A stretch of 59,292 nt of DNA from Xenococcaceae cyanobacterium MO_167.B27. GTDB taxonomy: Bacteria > Cyanobacteriota > Cyanobacteriia > Cyanobacteriales > Xenococcaceae. Within the stretch, counting starts at the first letter, position 1. Each line of letters starts with the position of its first letter. Below the pieces are notes generated by a model, which was not told where the DNA came from, searched no databases, and saw only the letters and a program-made list of their open reading frames with translations. Location of the stretch: NCBI GenBank assembly GCA_030065935.1, contig JASJCP010000021.1, positions 1-59,292 on the forward strand, written 5' to 3'. Below are positions 1 through 9,539 of this stretch, piece by piece. Made by a program: the position numbers and the translations under genes.

Positions 1-333
1 AACTCAATAGGTGTAGAATATAGAGACATCGCCAACGATGTTTATGACAGGGGAGACGCCTTGGATTGAACCGTCATAGTCTTACTTAATAAGACACCTT
101 TTTGGTTGGACGAAAACCCCAGGGTAATCTTGTCAGTAGAGATATTGATGAGACGGCTTAATTGCCATTCTATTGCCAGTAGCCAATCAAATAGTATTAA
201 TGGGAAGTCACCGATGTCCCGACCCTGTATATATAAGATTGTATAGGTTTTTAGTAGGTGAATTACCCCTACAATCAAGATTATAGATATTAGTCTATTA
301 ATTTTGAATAGGGGTTTTGCTTTGATGTCATAG

Positions 334-396
334 CTAATACCAATTCTTGCCCGCTAGCTAAATAGGTAGAAAGTTTGTTTTTATTAAGAAAAAATC
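334..396. repeat. dispersed repeat, copy 1 (second copy upstream of aroA)
   Basis: The block carrying GCTAAATAGGTAGAAAGTT followed by TTATTAAGAAAAAA recurs at 19940-20000, just before aroA. The two copies are direct and imperfect. The repeat has no coding potential and is a short interspersed element of unknown origin. Confidence 0.6.
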
Positions 397-440
397 ATCA
401 AACCCTTATTTGATCTATTACCTATTGCCCCTGAAAGGGG

Positions 441-505
441 ACTTAATATATCTAGGTATTGAACCGTGTCTAGATCGAATTTGTAATGATGTGTCCTTCC
501 AGCCC
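441..505. repeat. dispersed repeat, copy 1 (second copy at about 35972-36075)
   Basis: The 22 bases at 441-462 recur exactly at 35972-35993. Further right, TTTGTAATGA followed by a CTCCTTC/GTCCTTCC-like stretch also recurs. The second copy carries extra central sequence containing a strong hairpin, which this copy lacks. Confidence 0.6.
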
Positions 506-840
506 TATTGCCTTTGCCCGAACTCAAGTCTATTGTTACTTTTGAGAAATGGTGTAATTTTTTCCCTACTTTTTCCCTATTCTCTATTTTAATACACACA
601 AGTTATACCATTTCGATTCAAGTTTGGGTTCTGTATGACGCTCTGCTCCAGACGCTCCAGATGCTCTGGACAGGTCGAAATAGGTGTAGCAGTAATTTTT
701 GAAATTGGTATTAGCCAATGATCTTTTGCATTAATCGCTCATTTTAATCCTAATTAATTACATAGTGGGTCAGATTTTTCCACCTTGTGTAAGCTTGTGT
801 TTCAATCAACTAACTAAAAATTTAACTCACACCTTTGTTT

Positions 841-2227
841 ATGATGAACCTAGATTATCTCCTTAAGATTGTTGACCGCCAGCTAATTCAGAGCCAAAAT
901 CGCCCCCTTAATTCCACAGAAATTCTTATTATGCAGGGCATTTGGCAGTATAGAACTTATACGCAAATTGCGATAGAGGCTGGTTATAGTCCCGGCTACT
1001 TTACCAATGTCGTTGCCCCAGAATTGTATCAGCGACTCTCCAAGGTCATTGGTCAGCGGGTGAGCAAGAAAAACTGTCGGGTGCTGCTGGAGTCTTATGC
1101 CACCACTCAAGCAGCCCCAGAGACAAAACCTTTGAGGCAACATCAGGCGGAATTTCCCCAGGATGTTAACCAGGATACCTCACCTTGCTACCCCAGTGGC
1201 TCAGTCCCTCTCGACTCTTTTTGTTATCTGGAACGCTCTTCCATTGAGAAGCAAGTTTATCAAGAAATCAGGAAACCAGGAGCGTTAATCAAGATTAAAG
1301 CTCCTAGAGAAATGGGCAAAACCTCACTTCTGCTGAGGATTCTTGACTATGGGAACCGCCAGGGCTATCGCACTGTCAGCTTGAACCTGGAGCAAGTTGA
1401 CCAAGCAATCTTGAGCAATTTGAATCAATTTCTGCGCTGGCTGTGTGCCAACACCACCCGCCTACTTGAGCTTGAACCAAAATTAGATGATTATTGGGAT
1501 GAAGATTTGGGAAGCAAAATTAGCTCTACCCTTTATTTCCAAGACTATCTACTAGAGTCAATTAATACTCCCCTCGTCTTGGCTTTAGATGAAGTGAGTC
1601 AGATTTTTGAGCATCCCCAAACCGCAAAAGATTTTCTAGCTTTATTACGTTCTTGGTACGAAGAAGGGAAAAGACTGCCCATCTGGCAAAAGCTTCGTCT
1701 GATCGTGGTTCACTCAACGGAAATTTATGCTCCTCTAAAGTTGAACCAGTCCCTATTAAATGTGGGGCTGCCGATTCAGATAGACGAATTCAGCCAGGAA
1801 GAGGTGCAGCAGTTAGCCCAACGCTACGGACTTGATTGGGCAGATGGGGAAGAAGCCAGACAACTAATGTCTGTGGTAGGAGGACATCCCGCACTGGTAA
1901 ACCTAGCACTCTATCATCTTAGTCGGAGGGAGATAAGTCTGTTGCAACTGCTAGAAACTGCTCCCACTGCTAGCGGAATTTACTCTCATCATTTGCAGCG
2001 TCATTGCGCAACATTAAAAAAAACAGCCTGAATAGCACAAGCTCTTAAAACCGTTCTGAATGCCACTAAACCTGTTTTCTGAGCTTCCCGTCCAGGCTTA
2101 CAAGCTAAATGGTATGGGGGTAATTAAGCAATTAGGAGAGCAAGCGATCGCAGGTTGTGAATTATATCGGCGGTATTTTACGAACAAGCAAGAGCAACAT
2201 TTCCTTTACACAAAAGCTACCTTGTAG
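841..2227 (+). pseudogene. vMAP/AAA_35-type ATPase, C-terminus frameshifted
   Basis: The open frame runs from ATG 841 (an in-frame TTG lies at 835) to TGA 2029-2031. The N-terminal ~90 residues resemble the winged-helix-like module seen before AAA_35 domains in cyanobacterial effector-associated proteins. An ATPase domain follows, with a P-loop variant (KAPREMGKTSLLLRI) near residue 155 and an acidic ALDEVS Walker B. After the stop, the frame still reads AQALKTVLNATKPV. A second shift near 2080 then gives an aligned tail, YKLNGMGVIK and CELYRRYF, ending at 2227. This tail matches the usual end of the family, so the gene looks broken by a stop and a frameshift near a poly-A run. Such proteins are thought to be signalling NTPases. 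A sequencing error in the A-tract is the alternative. Confidence 0.65.
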
Positions 2228-2706
2228 CTGAATCATTACGGAGTTATTAAAGTCTATGATTTGCAGAGATCTGAAAATAGTTTAGTAATTTCCCAAGAAG
2301 AATTTGACCCGCCCGATTTTGGATTTTGGATTGAAGCAAAACGATTATAGACGGTCACGAATTTGTGACTTTTTTTGAGGAAAATACGCACATTTGTGGT
2401 TCATAAAATCAATAATAAAGTAATTTTTTAATCAACAATACCGCTCGCTTCCTTCTTTTAAGGAAATCCAAAATCCCAAATAAAGTTGACGATGAATCTT
2501 TAAAATTATTAATTGCAGATTTGCTTGGAAATAATTAATTTCTCTTGTTTGCCCTCAAACACCCTGAAATTTGAGCTTATCTTCACTCTGGTCAAACGAA
2601 GGCAGAAGATAGAAGGGCAATTTATCCAAGACTGTCCAACGCAAGTCATATTTTTTTGTAACCCGTCACGCCGATGCCCTCTGCCCTCACACCATAGGAC
2701 GAAGTC
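2228..2706. other. intergenic, possible short coding remnant
   Basis: Directly after the AAA tail, an in-frame stretch at 2228-2350 translates to about 40 residues with ordinary composition (it includes EEFDPPDFGFWIEAKR), but it has no start codon. It may be the end of a lost gene. I do not recognise it. The rest is AT-rich and has no visible gene. Confidence 0.3.
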
Positions 2707-2797
2707 CTGGTCATATTATCCACAAAGATATTAAGCCTGATTTTTTCCTGGGATTTACTGTTATTTTCTAAAGCTAATAATTGGATAATATGACCAG
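2707..2797. repeat. 91-bp element bounded by perfect 16-bp inverted repeats
   Basis: CTGGTCATATTATCCA at 2707-2722 is exactly reverse-complemented at 2782-2797. The interior is AT-rich and non-coding. It lies about 220 bases before the first FMO-like gene. It could be a small non-autonomous element or a hairpin in the leader or promoter region of the metabolite locus. Confidence 0.6.
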
Positions 2798-3018
2798 ATA
2801 ATAAAACCAGACTTTTTTTATGAGTTTTTTTATGAGTTTTAGAATGAGTTTTATGAGATTAAGATACTAAGAAACAAGCTAATATTAATATCAAAGATAG
2901 ATACTAGACAGCCAAGGATAACTAATATATTGAGAGTCAAAAAAATTCAACATAATCGGTTGAAGCACTTTCTTAAATCGGTCTAGTAAGTAACTTAGTA
3001 ATAAAGAGGTAAATTCCC

Positions 3019-4608
3019 ATGTTAGATTGCATTGTGATTGGAGCAGGACCCGGAGGTCTGGTTTGTACAAAAGAATTACTTGAGCAAGGTCTGCGCGAGG
3101 TTGTTTGTTTGGAACAAGCTAAGGATGTAGGAGGGGTTTTTGCTAATACTTATGACAGTTTAATATTGACTTCCTCTGCCACCATGAGTATGTTTTCGGA
3201 TTTTTGGATCGGCGATGGAAACCAGCACAAATTCTGGACTAAGAAAGAAGCAGTTGATTACTGGAAGAGGTACGCCAAACATTTTGGGGTTCTTGATCGC
3301 ATCCGTTTTAACTCTAAAGTAGTGGCTGTAGTTCCACAAGGCAGTGAAGGCTGGCAGGTTGAGCTAGCATCTGGAGAGACTTTGCTCTCAAAACGGATAG
3401 CACTGGCAATTGGTAACAACACTATTCCTAAGTATCCAGCTTGGAAGGAATTATTAACTGACGTTGAGTACTCCCATTCCAAAGACTACCGTAACGCTGA
3501 CAATATGTTAGGCAAGAACGTGTTAGTAGTCGGAGGAGGCGAGTCTGGTTCTGACGTAGCACTAGAAGCATCCCGCGTAGGGAACAATTGCTGGGTGAGC
3601 CTTCGTGAAACCACAGGCTGGGTAGCACCACGCAAAAGAGGTATATACGCTGCCGACATTTCAACCCATCGGGGCGTGTGGGGTCTTCCTCGCGATTATG
3701 GAGCAGCTTTAAGTGAAGCTATAGATGAAGCCGAGTTGAGCCAGAATGATCCAGTTCATGCTACGGCAGTCGAACTCAACAAAAAGATTAAGGCTCGAAA
3801 GCGTGTCTGGGGAATCTATGGAACTAAAACTTTCTCATTACCCAAAGCGATAGTGCATCACGGCTGTAAAGTTGTTGGTGAAATAGTGAAAGTGGAAGAT
3901 GGCGGAAGGACATTAATTACCGCAGATGGAGAAATTCTATCAGATATAGATCACATCGTCTTTTCTACCGGCTACAAAAACTATGTGCCTTTCCTTCCAG
4001 AGCAACTCAGGGAAACTGATCCCCGCAGTCTTTACAAACATATGTTCCATCCCAAGTATCGGGACAAAATAGTTTGGATTGGCTGGGCAAGACCTAGCTT
4101 CGGAAGCCAGTTTCCCATTATGGAAATGCAAGCGCGGTTGTTTGCGTCGATATGTACTGAAGAAAAAACCCTTCCTGAACCTGCACAAATGGAGAGAGTT
4201 ACCTGTGTAGATCGAGTTAATTACTTAGAGCAGTTCGAGCATAATGCTCACCGAGTCCGTAGCTTGGTGGATTATCATCGCTACATGGATGACATGGCTG
4301 GTTTGATAGGTTGCGAACCACCATTGTGGAAGTACTTTTTCTTACACCCCCGCATCTGGCTACGTATGGTATATGGTGCTACCCAGGCTACCCAGTTTCG
4401 ACTGCGAGGTCCTGGCAATAAGAAATCCTTGGCTCAAAAGCTGCTGATGAAACTACCTGTGAGTAAACCTACTCATATTGTCAAAGCTGGTCTAAAAGGG
4501 CGTTTGATTTATGCCTTCAAGTCTCTAATCCCCAAATTTGGCTTTTTTGGTCTTAAAGATGGTCAAAATTCCTCTTCTGTGGCAGTTTCTAGGGTTTCAT
4601 CTGTCTGA
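3019..4608 (+). CDS. FMO-like flavin-dependent monooxygenase/halogenase candidate (copy 1)
   Basis: This 529-residue flavoprotein has an N-terminal FAD Rossmann motif GAGPGG at residues 8-13, a second NADPH-type motif GGGESG at 172-177, and the FSTGYKN segment at 315-321 that corresponds to the conserved ATGY-like element of the family. The class-B FMO fingerprint FxGxxxHxxxY is only half kept: H153 and Y157 remain, but the F and G positions read T147 and V149. Ordinary FMOs oxygenate soft nucleophiles. The single-component phenol halogenases that decarboxylate 4-hydroxybenzoate (Bmp5 group) share this overall two-Rossmann plan, and the chorismate lyase in the same locus makes that reading attractive. 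The start is ATG with AAAGAGG upstream. The nearest relative is the copy at 6249, with which it shares its leader. Flavoprotein identity is firm; the reaction is inference. Confidence 0.75.
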   Translation: MLDCIVIGAGPGGLVCTKELLEQGLREVVCLEQAKDVGGVFANTYDSLILTSSATMSMFSDFWIGDGNQHKFWTKKEAVDYWKRYAKHFGVLDRIRFNSKVVAVVPQGSEGWQVELASGETLLSKRIALAIGNNTIPKYPAWKELLTDVEYSHSKDYRNADNMLGKNVLVVGGGESGSDVALEASRVGNNCWVSLRETTGWVAPRKRGIYAADISTHRGVWGLPRDYGAALSEAIDEAELSQNDPVHATAVELNKKIKARKRVWGIYGTKTFSLPKAIVHHGCKVVGEIVKVEDGGRTLITADGEILSDIDHIVFSTGYKNYVPFLPEQLRETDPRSLYKHMFHPKYRDKIVWIGWARPSFGSQFPIMEMQARLFASICTEEKTLPEPAQMERVTCVDRVNYLEQFEHNAHRVRSLVDYHRYMDDMAGLIGCEPPLWKYFFLHPRIWLRMVYGATQATQFRLRGPGNKKSLAQKLLMKLPVSKPTHIVKAGLKGRLIYAFKSLIPKFGFFGLKDGQNSSSVAVSRVSSV

Positions 4609-4682
4609 TTTTACCCACCTTATCTGTTGATAATCCTTTTTGTTTAGAATACCTGTTCCCTATTTAGCTCCCGAAAGTAGTT

Positions 4683-6155
4683 ATGGTTTTACAACAATCA
4701 GCCGACCTAAAGTTAAACATAAACAAGATTGCTCTTCCAGGACCGCCTCCACTACCTTTTGTCGATATGTTGCCTTTTTTCAGTAAGCACTTACATATAA
4801 AATTGTATCAACTCGGCAAAAAGTACGGTAATATCTTTCAGCTTTCCGTAAGTGGTAAAAAGTTAGTTGTATTAAATAAGCTTGAGACTGTCAAAGAAGC
4901 TTTATTAAAGCAGTCGGATAGCTTTAACGCTAGGGCAGATTTTGATGTCTTTCAGCAACCACCTCAACGTCACTTTCTGGAACTGAAGAGTGGTGAGAAC
5001 TGGAAAAAACACCATAGTATTGTAGGTAAAGCCATGCATACGTTTGTGGTGAAACAATCAGACAGTCTTGAAAGTTGGGCTGTTGAACAAGCAGAAGACT
5101 TGGCAAATACGCTCTTAAAATTTGGCAGCCAACCTGTTGACCCTGATTTATATGTACCTCTAGCCACCTCAAATTTTATCCAAAGACTAATCTTTAATAA
5201 AAAACTTAGTATTGAGGATGTCAAAAAGGATACTGTATTTACTGAATATGCGTATGGTTTAAGGTATATTCCCTGCGTTATCGAGGGGGTTAAATTAGAG
5301 TTTGTCCCAGGATTTTGGCAACTTATCTTCAAATTATCCCGTGCGACCATAGTACCGAAGTTTCTCAAAGGTTTAGCTGCACTGGAAAAGTATGTTTCCA
5401 AAAACGTAGAACAGCATCGAGAGTCCTTTGATCCAGAGAATTTGCAAGACGTTACCGATGGACTTTTACAAGCTAGTAGCGAACTAACTGAGTCAGATAG
5501 AAACGAGCTTGGGTTAGGCGACAATGACATTGTTAATGGATCATTGATGCAGTTTGCGGGAGCTGGTGGAGGACTTCCCAGTTTTATATTACGCTGGGGT
5601 TTGCTTTACATGATTACTCACCCAGATATTCAGACTCAAATCCAAAAAGAACTGGATGAAGTAGTTGGTAGAGAACAACAACCACGCTTAGAACATCGTG
5701 GTAAATTACCATTCATCGAAGCTTGTATTAACGAAATCTTGCGCCATTCTTCTCTTACTACTATGCCCCCCATCAACTACGCTACTAGTGCTGATACCAC
5801 TTTGGAGGGTTACTTTATTCCCAAAAATACTCCTTTAGTTATCAATTACTATGCTCTAACCCGTGATGAGCGCTATTGGGAAGAACCTGAAAAATTTAAC
5901 CCGTATCGGTTTTTAGATGAAAACGGCAAACTTAGAAATAACCTTGCTGATAAGTTTTATCCTTTTGGAATGGGATCCCGTAGGTGCATAGGAGAGTATT
6001 TAGGACGTTTGATGGTATTTATATTCTTCACTAACCTCATGCATAAATGCAAATTTGAAAAAGTTTCTGGAGAAAAATTGAGTTTTGAGTCTCCACTAGG
6101 AGGAGTTTTCGCAACTCCACAGGATTTTAAAGTTGTAGTAAAACCTCGCTTGTAG
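4683..6155 (+). CDS. cytochrome P450 with degenerate I-helix (eukaryote-like clan)
   Basis: This 490-residue P450 has a proline-rich N-terminal hinge (LPGPPPLPF), ExxR (EILR), a FNPYRF segment and the haem loop FGMGSRRCIG with the ligand at Cys435. Its overall style is that of microsomal CYP1/CYP2-clan enzymes rather than CYP110, but no membrane anchor is seen. In helix I the usual AGxD/ET reads A294-G-G-G297-L298, so both the acid and the alcohol used for O2 activation are missing. That is seen in P450s that rearrange peroxides or otherwise do not need the normal proton relay. In this locus a radical coupling or rearrangement step is a reasonable guess. It sits between the two FMO-like genes, 74 bases after the first, and is probably co-transcribed. 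Confidence 0.85.
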   Translation: MVLQQSADLKLNINKIALPGPPPLPFVDMLPFFSKHLHIKLYQLGKKYGNIFQLSVSGKKLVVLNKLETVKEALLKQSDSFNARADFDVFQQPPQRHFLELKSGENWKKHHSIVGKAMHTFVVKQSDSLESWAVEQAEDLANTLLKFGSQPVDPDLYVPLATSNFIQRLIFNKKLSIEDVKKDTVFTEYAYGLRYIPCVIEGVKLEFVPGFWQLIFKLSRATIVPKFLKGLAALEKYVSKNVEQHRESFDPENLQDVTDGLLQASSELTESDRNELGLGDNDIVNGSLMQFAGAGGGLPSFILRWGLLYMITHPDIQTQIQKELDEVVGREQQPRLEHRGKLPFIEACINEILRHSSLTTMPPINYATSADTTLEGYFIPKNTPLVINYYALTRDERYWEEPEKFNPYRFLDENGKLRNNLADKFYPFGMGSRRCIGEYLGRLMVFIFFTNLMHKCKFEKVSGEKLSFESPLGGVFATPQDFKVVVKPRL

Positions 6156-6248
6156 TTTCTAGGATTTGAATTTTGAGTAGGTGGCGAGATATCACTCAGT
6201 AGTAATTTATTAAGTAACTTACCAATAAAAATAAAGAGGTGAACTTTC

Positions 6249-7868
6249 ATGTTAGATTGCATTGTGATTGGGGCCGGACCTGGGGGTCTAGTTTGTACAA
6301 AAGAATTACTTGAGCAAGGTGTGCGCGAGGTTGTCTGTTTGGAACAAGCTTCTGATGTAGGAGGCGTTTTTGCCAATACTTACGACAATTTAGTGTTGAC
6401 TTCCTCTACTACGATCAGTATGTTTTCGGATTTCTGGATCGGCGATGGAAACCAGCACAAGTTCTGGACTAAGGACGAAGCAGTTGACTATTGGAAGAGG
6501 TACGCAAAACATTTTGGTGTTTTAGAACGCATCCGTTTCAACTCCAAAGTAGTGGCTGTGATTCCACAAGAGAGTGAAGGCTGGCAAGTTCAGCTAGCAT
6601 CTGGAGATACTTTGGTCTCAAAACGGGTCGCACTGGCTATTGGGAACAATGCTATCCCTAAATATCCAGCCTGGAAGGACTTATTAACTGAGGTTGAGTA
6701 TTTTCATTCAAAGGAGTACCGTAACGCTGACAAATTTGTAGGCAAAAATGTGTTGGCAGTTGGGGGAGGTGAGTCTGGCTCGGACGTAGCACTAGAAACA
6801 TCTCGCGTAGCTTCTAACTGCTGGGTGAGTCTTCGTGACACAGCAGGATGGCTGGCAGACCGCTGGAGAGGCAAAGAAGCTGCCGATGCTTTTGTAAATC
6901 GGGTGATATGGGGTATTCCTCGCAATTGGGGAGAATTTTTCAGCAAAGTTATCCATCGAGCCAGGTTGATAGATAAAGATCCAGCTAATAAGGATTTTAA
7001 TGCAGTTAATAAGATCGTAGTCGAACTCAACAAAAAGAATAAGGCTCGAAATGTCGTTTGGGGAAGCTTCGGAACTAAGACTTATTCATTACCCAAAGCA
7101 ATCGTGCGGCACGGCTGTAAAGTTGTTGGTGAAATAGTGAAGGTGGAAGATGGAGGAAAGACATTACATACAGCGGATGGAGAAACCCTGCGAAATGTCG
7201 ATGCCGTCGTCTTTTCTACTGGATACAAAAACCACGTGTCCTTCCTGCCAGAGGAACTTAAGGAAACTGACCCCCGCAGTCTTTACAAACATATGTTTCA
7301 TCCCAAGTATAGGGACAAATTAGTTTGGATTGGTTGGGCACGCCCTAACCTTGGGAGCCAGTTTCCCATTATGGAAATGCAGGCGCGTTTGTTTGCAATG
7401 ATCTGCACTGGGGAACGAAGCCTTCCTGCTCCCGCAGAAATGGAAAGAGTTACATGTGCAGATCGAGCTGCCTGGTTAGAACAGTTCGACCATAATGCTC
7501 ACCGAGTACGAAGCTTAGTGGATTATCGTATCTATCTGGATGATATCGCTAGTGTGATTGGGTGCGAGCCTCCACTGTGGAAGTACCTTTTCTTGCACCC
7601 CCGCCTCTGGAGGCACATAGTATTCGGTGGTACTCAGGCTACCCAGTTCCGACTGCAAGGTCCTGGCAATAAGGAATCCTTGGCTCAAGAGATACTGCTT
7701 AAAATACCTCCACACAGTTTAGCTGCTCCTGTCTTCAAAGCTCTTGTAATAAGTATTGTAGTAGAGCCTTTAAATTATATATTCAAGGCTCTACTGCCTG
7801 ACACAAGTGCCTTAAAGCCTTCCAAGTTGAAAAAGCAATCTCCTATGACCAGTAATCAAAATGTTTGA
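6249..7868 (+). CDS. FMO-like flavin-dependent monooxygenase/halogenase candidate (copy 2)
   Basis: This 539-residue paralogue of the protein at 3019 is near-identical over the first ~180 residues and over most of the C-terminal half. It keeps GAGPGG, GGGESG and the STGYKN segment. It shows the same altered FMO fingerprint (T/V in place of F/G before the HxxxY). The stretch of about residues 200-265 differs strongly and is longer by several residues (ending ...VVELNKKN), as do the last ~50 residues. The ~40 bases before both start codons are also conserved (AAGTAACTTA...AATAAAGAGGT). The duplication therefore included the translation signal, and divergence is focused on what is probably a substrate-facing segment. 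It is likely a second flavin-dependent tailoring enzyme acting on a related substrate. Confidence 0.75.
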   Translation: MLDCIVIGAGPGGLVCTKELLEQGVREVVCLEQASDVGGVFANTYDNLVLTSSTTISMFSDFWIGDGNQHKFWTKDEAVDYWKRYAKHFGVLERIRFNSKVVAVIPQESEGWQVQLASGDTLVSKRVALAIGNNAIPKYPAWKDLLTEVEYFHSKEYRNADKFVGKNVLAVGGGESGSDVALETSRVASNCWVSLRDTAGWLADRWRGKEAADAFVNRVIWGIPRNWGEFFSKVIHRARLIDKDPANKDFNAVNKIVVELNKKNKARNVVWGSFGTKTYSLPKAIVRHGCKVVGEIVKVEDGGKTLHTADGETLRNVDAVVFSTGYKNHVSFLPEELKETDPRSLYKHMFHPKYRDKLVWIGWARPNLGSQFPIMEMQARLFAMICTGERSLPAPAEMERVTCADRAAWLEQFDHNAHRVRSLVDYRIYLDDIASVIGCEPPLWKYLFLHPRLWRHIVFGGTQATQFRLQGPGNKESLAQEILLKIPPHSLAAPVFKALVISIVVEPLNYIFKALLPDTSALKPSKLKKQSPMTSNQNV

Positions 7869-8124
7869 AGATGTAAGTCCTACATCCTCAGTCGGTGACA
7901 TTCAGGTGGCTCTTGCACCATAGATGCGTCTCCATCACGACATTGGGGTTCTCATTGCGCTTACCCTAATTCTTCAGCTGGTAAGCGTGGTTTTCTAAGA
8001 AGCACAAAACAAGAGATTGTTGGTTCACAAGAACTGATTTGTCTTACCGAAAACTCCATAACTAAATCATTATTCATTTTCTCGAATAGAACCAAATCAA
8101 AGCTTGACAAGGAGTTAGAACATC
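7869..8124. other. spacer with a possible transporter remnant
   Basis: Within the spacer, 7924-7998 (+) reads MRLHHDIGVLIALTLILQLV and stops soon after. It looks faintly like the last transmembrane helix of an RND/MMPL-type exporter. It is too short to be sure. There is no other gene here. Confidence 0.25.
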
Positions 8125-9507
8125 ATGAGTAAAACTCTACCAAAGTTAAAACAACATCCACTACAGCAAGGATTTACATGGATTGCTGAACCTATAAAAT
8201 ATATGGAGACAGCTGTTAAAGATTATCCCGATCTGTTCTTAGCAAACGTCGTTGGGGAAGGTGGTCCAATAGTTTTTGTCCACCATCCTGAAGGTGTCCA
8301 AAAAATCTTAACAGGTGATGGTTTTATCGCTACAGGAAAAAGCCATCTTCTACGACCAATATTAGGCAATAATTCTATATTAGGACTAGAAGGCGATCGC
8401 CACGTAAAGCGTCGTAAGTTACTCCTACCCCCTTTTCACGGAGAGAGGATGAAAGCTTATGGTCAGTTGATTTGCGATCTGACGAGGCAAATTTTTGAGC
8501 AATTTACCCCCAATCAAGTTTTTACAGCAAGAACAGCATGTCAAGATATCTCTATGCAAGTCATCTTAGAAGCTGTGTATGGCTTAAACGACCGCTCTCA
8601 AAAATTGCGCCAATTAGTTTCTGAAATAGCTGAAATCTTTCAATCTCCTCTCAATGTCTCTCTTCTATTTATTGAATGGTTACAAAAAGATCTAGGTCCT
8701 TGGAGTCCTTGGGGTCGTTTTCTCCGACAACGAGAAGCAGTCGATAGTGCGATTTACAAAGAAATAGAAGTGAGGAAGGCTAATCCTGATGTTTCCCGTG
8801 AAGATATCCTGTCTCTATTAATCTCTGCTAAAGATGAAGCAGGAAATTCTCTGACTTTACCTGAACTACGAGATGAGTTGATGGCTCTGACATTTGCAGG
8901 GCATGAAACTACTGCCATTTCTATGTCTTGGGCTTTGTATTGGATTCATCACTTACCAGAAGTTAAGAGAAAATTACTCGCAGAAATCGCTACCTTAGGA
9001 AAATCTCCTGACCCTGTGGAGATCGCAAAATTGCCCTATCTCAATGCAGTGTGTAAAGAAGCTCTCCGTATTTATCCTGTAGGAATGTTAACTTTACCGA
9101 GAGTAGTGCAGAAAAAAACAGAAGTATTAGGGTATGAACTAGAACCAGGACAGTTAGTAGCAGGATGTATTTATCTGTTGCATCAAAGGGAAGATATTTA
9201 TCCTGATGCCAAACTGTTTAAACCAGAACGCTTTTTAAAGCGTCAGTTTTCTCCCTACGAATTTATTCCCTTTGGTGGTGGTCAGCGTGCCTGTGTTGGT
9301 CAGGCTTTAGCCCAATTTGAAATGAAACTTGCGATCGCCACAATTTTGACTAATTATGACCTCGCCCTAGCAGACAATAAACCTGAATTACCCAAACGTG
9401 GAGGTGCTCGCCTAGCTCCAGCTAGAGGAGTCCAGATGGTTTTTAACGGAAAAAGAAATAAGTCGGGCTTGCTGAAAAATTCGACTTTGGAGCAATTAGT
9501 TGCTTAA
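8125..9507 (+). CDS. cytochrome P450, CYP110-like
   Basis: This 460-residue P450 is of the kind common in cyanobacteria (CYP110 family by overall look: PFHGERMKAYG and the R-rich region before it). The oxygen-binding helix is canonical, A258-G-H-E261-T262-T263. The ExxR is EALR, and the haem loop is PFGGGQRACVG with ligand Cys390. It starts at ATG with AAGGAG upstream. CYP110 members hydroxylate fatty acids, alkanes and terpenes or couple phenols, so the substrate cannot be read from sequence. It contrasts with the other P450 of the locus, whose helix I is degraded. A P450 remnant follows directly downstream, suggesting that a third copy once lay here. Confidence 0.88.
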   Translation: MSKTLPKLKQHPLQQGFTWIAEPIKYMETAVKDYPDLFLANVVGEGGPIVFVHHPEGVQKILTGDGFIATGKSHLLRPILGNNSILGLEGDRHVKRRKLLLPPFHGERMKAYGQLICDLTRQIFEQFTPNQVFTARTACQDISMQVILEAVYGLNDRSQKLRQLVSEIAEIFQSPLNVSLLFIEWLQKDLGPWSPWGRFLRQREAVDSAIYKEIEVRKANPDVSREDILSLLISAKDEAGNSLTLPELRDELMALTFAGHETTAISMSWALYWIHHLPEVKRKLLAEIATLGKSPDPVEIAKLPYLNAVCKEALRIYPVGMLTLPRVVQKKTEVLGYELEPGQLVAGCIYLLHQREDIYPDAKLFKPERFLKRQFSPYEFIPFGGGQRACVGQALAQFEMKLAIATILTNYDLALADNKPELPKRGGARLAPARGVQMVFNGKRNKSGLLKNSTLEQLVA

Positions 9508-9539
9508 GTTAGTTCTGTTGCGACAAACAAGGTCAGCCA

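Larger units (their letters stand above)
1..840. other. AT-rich intergenic region with dispersed repeats
   Basis: No reading frame here has a convincing composition or start. The stretch holds two dispersed repeats described separately (334-396 and 441-505) and short AATACCAATT-type motifs near 337-346. It reads as non-coding sequence left of the AAA gene. The first 300 bases could hide the decayed end of a neighbouring gene, but I recognise nothing in them. Confidence 0.5.

Noticed and set aside
410-702. Overlapping open frames left of the AAA gene (410-592 and 508-702)
   Set aside because: They overlap each other, lie over a dispersed repeat, have no ribosome site and do not look like proteins.
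2513-2734. 73-codon open frame
   Set aside because: It runs into the inverted-repeat element, has an odd composition and no start signal.
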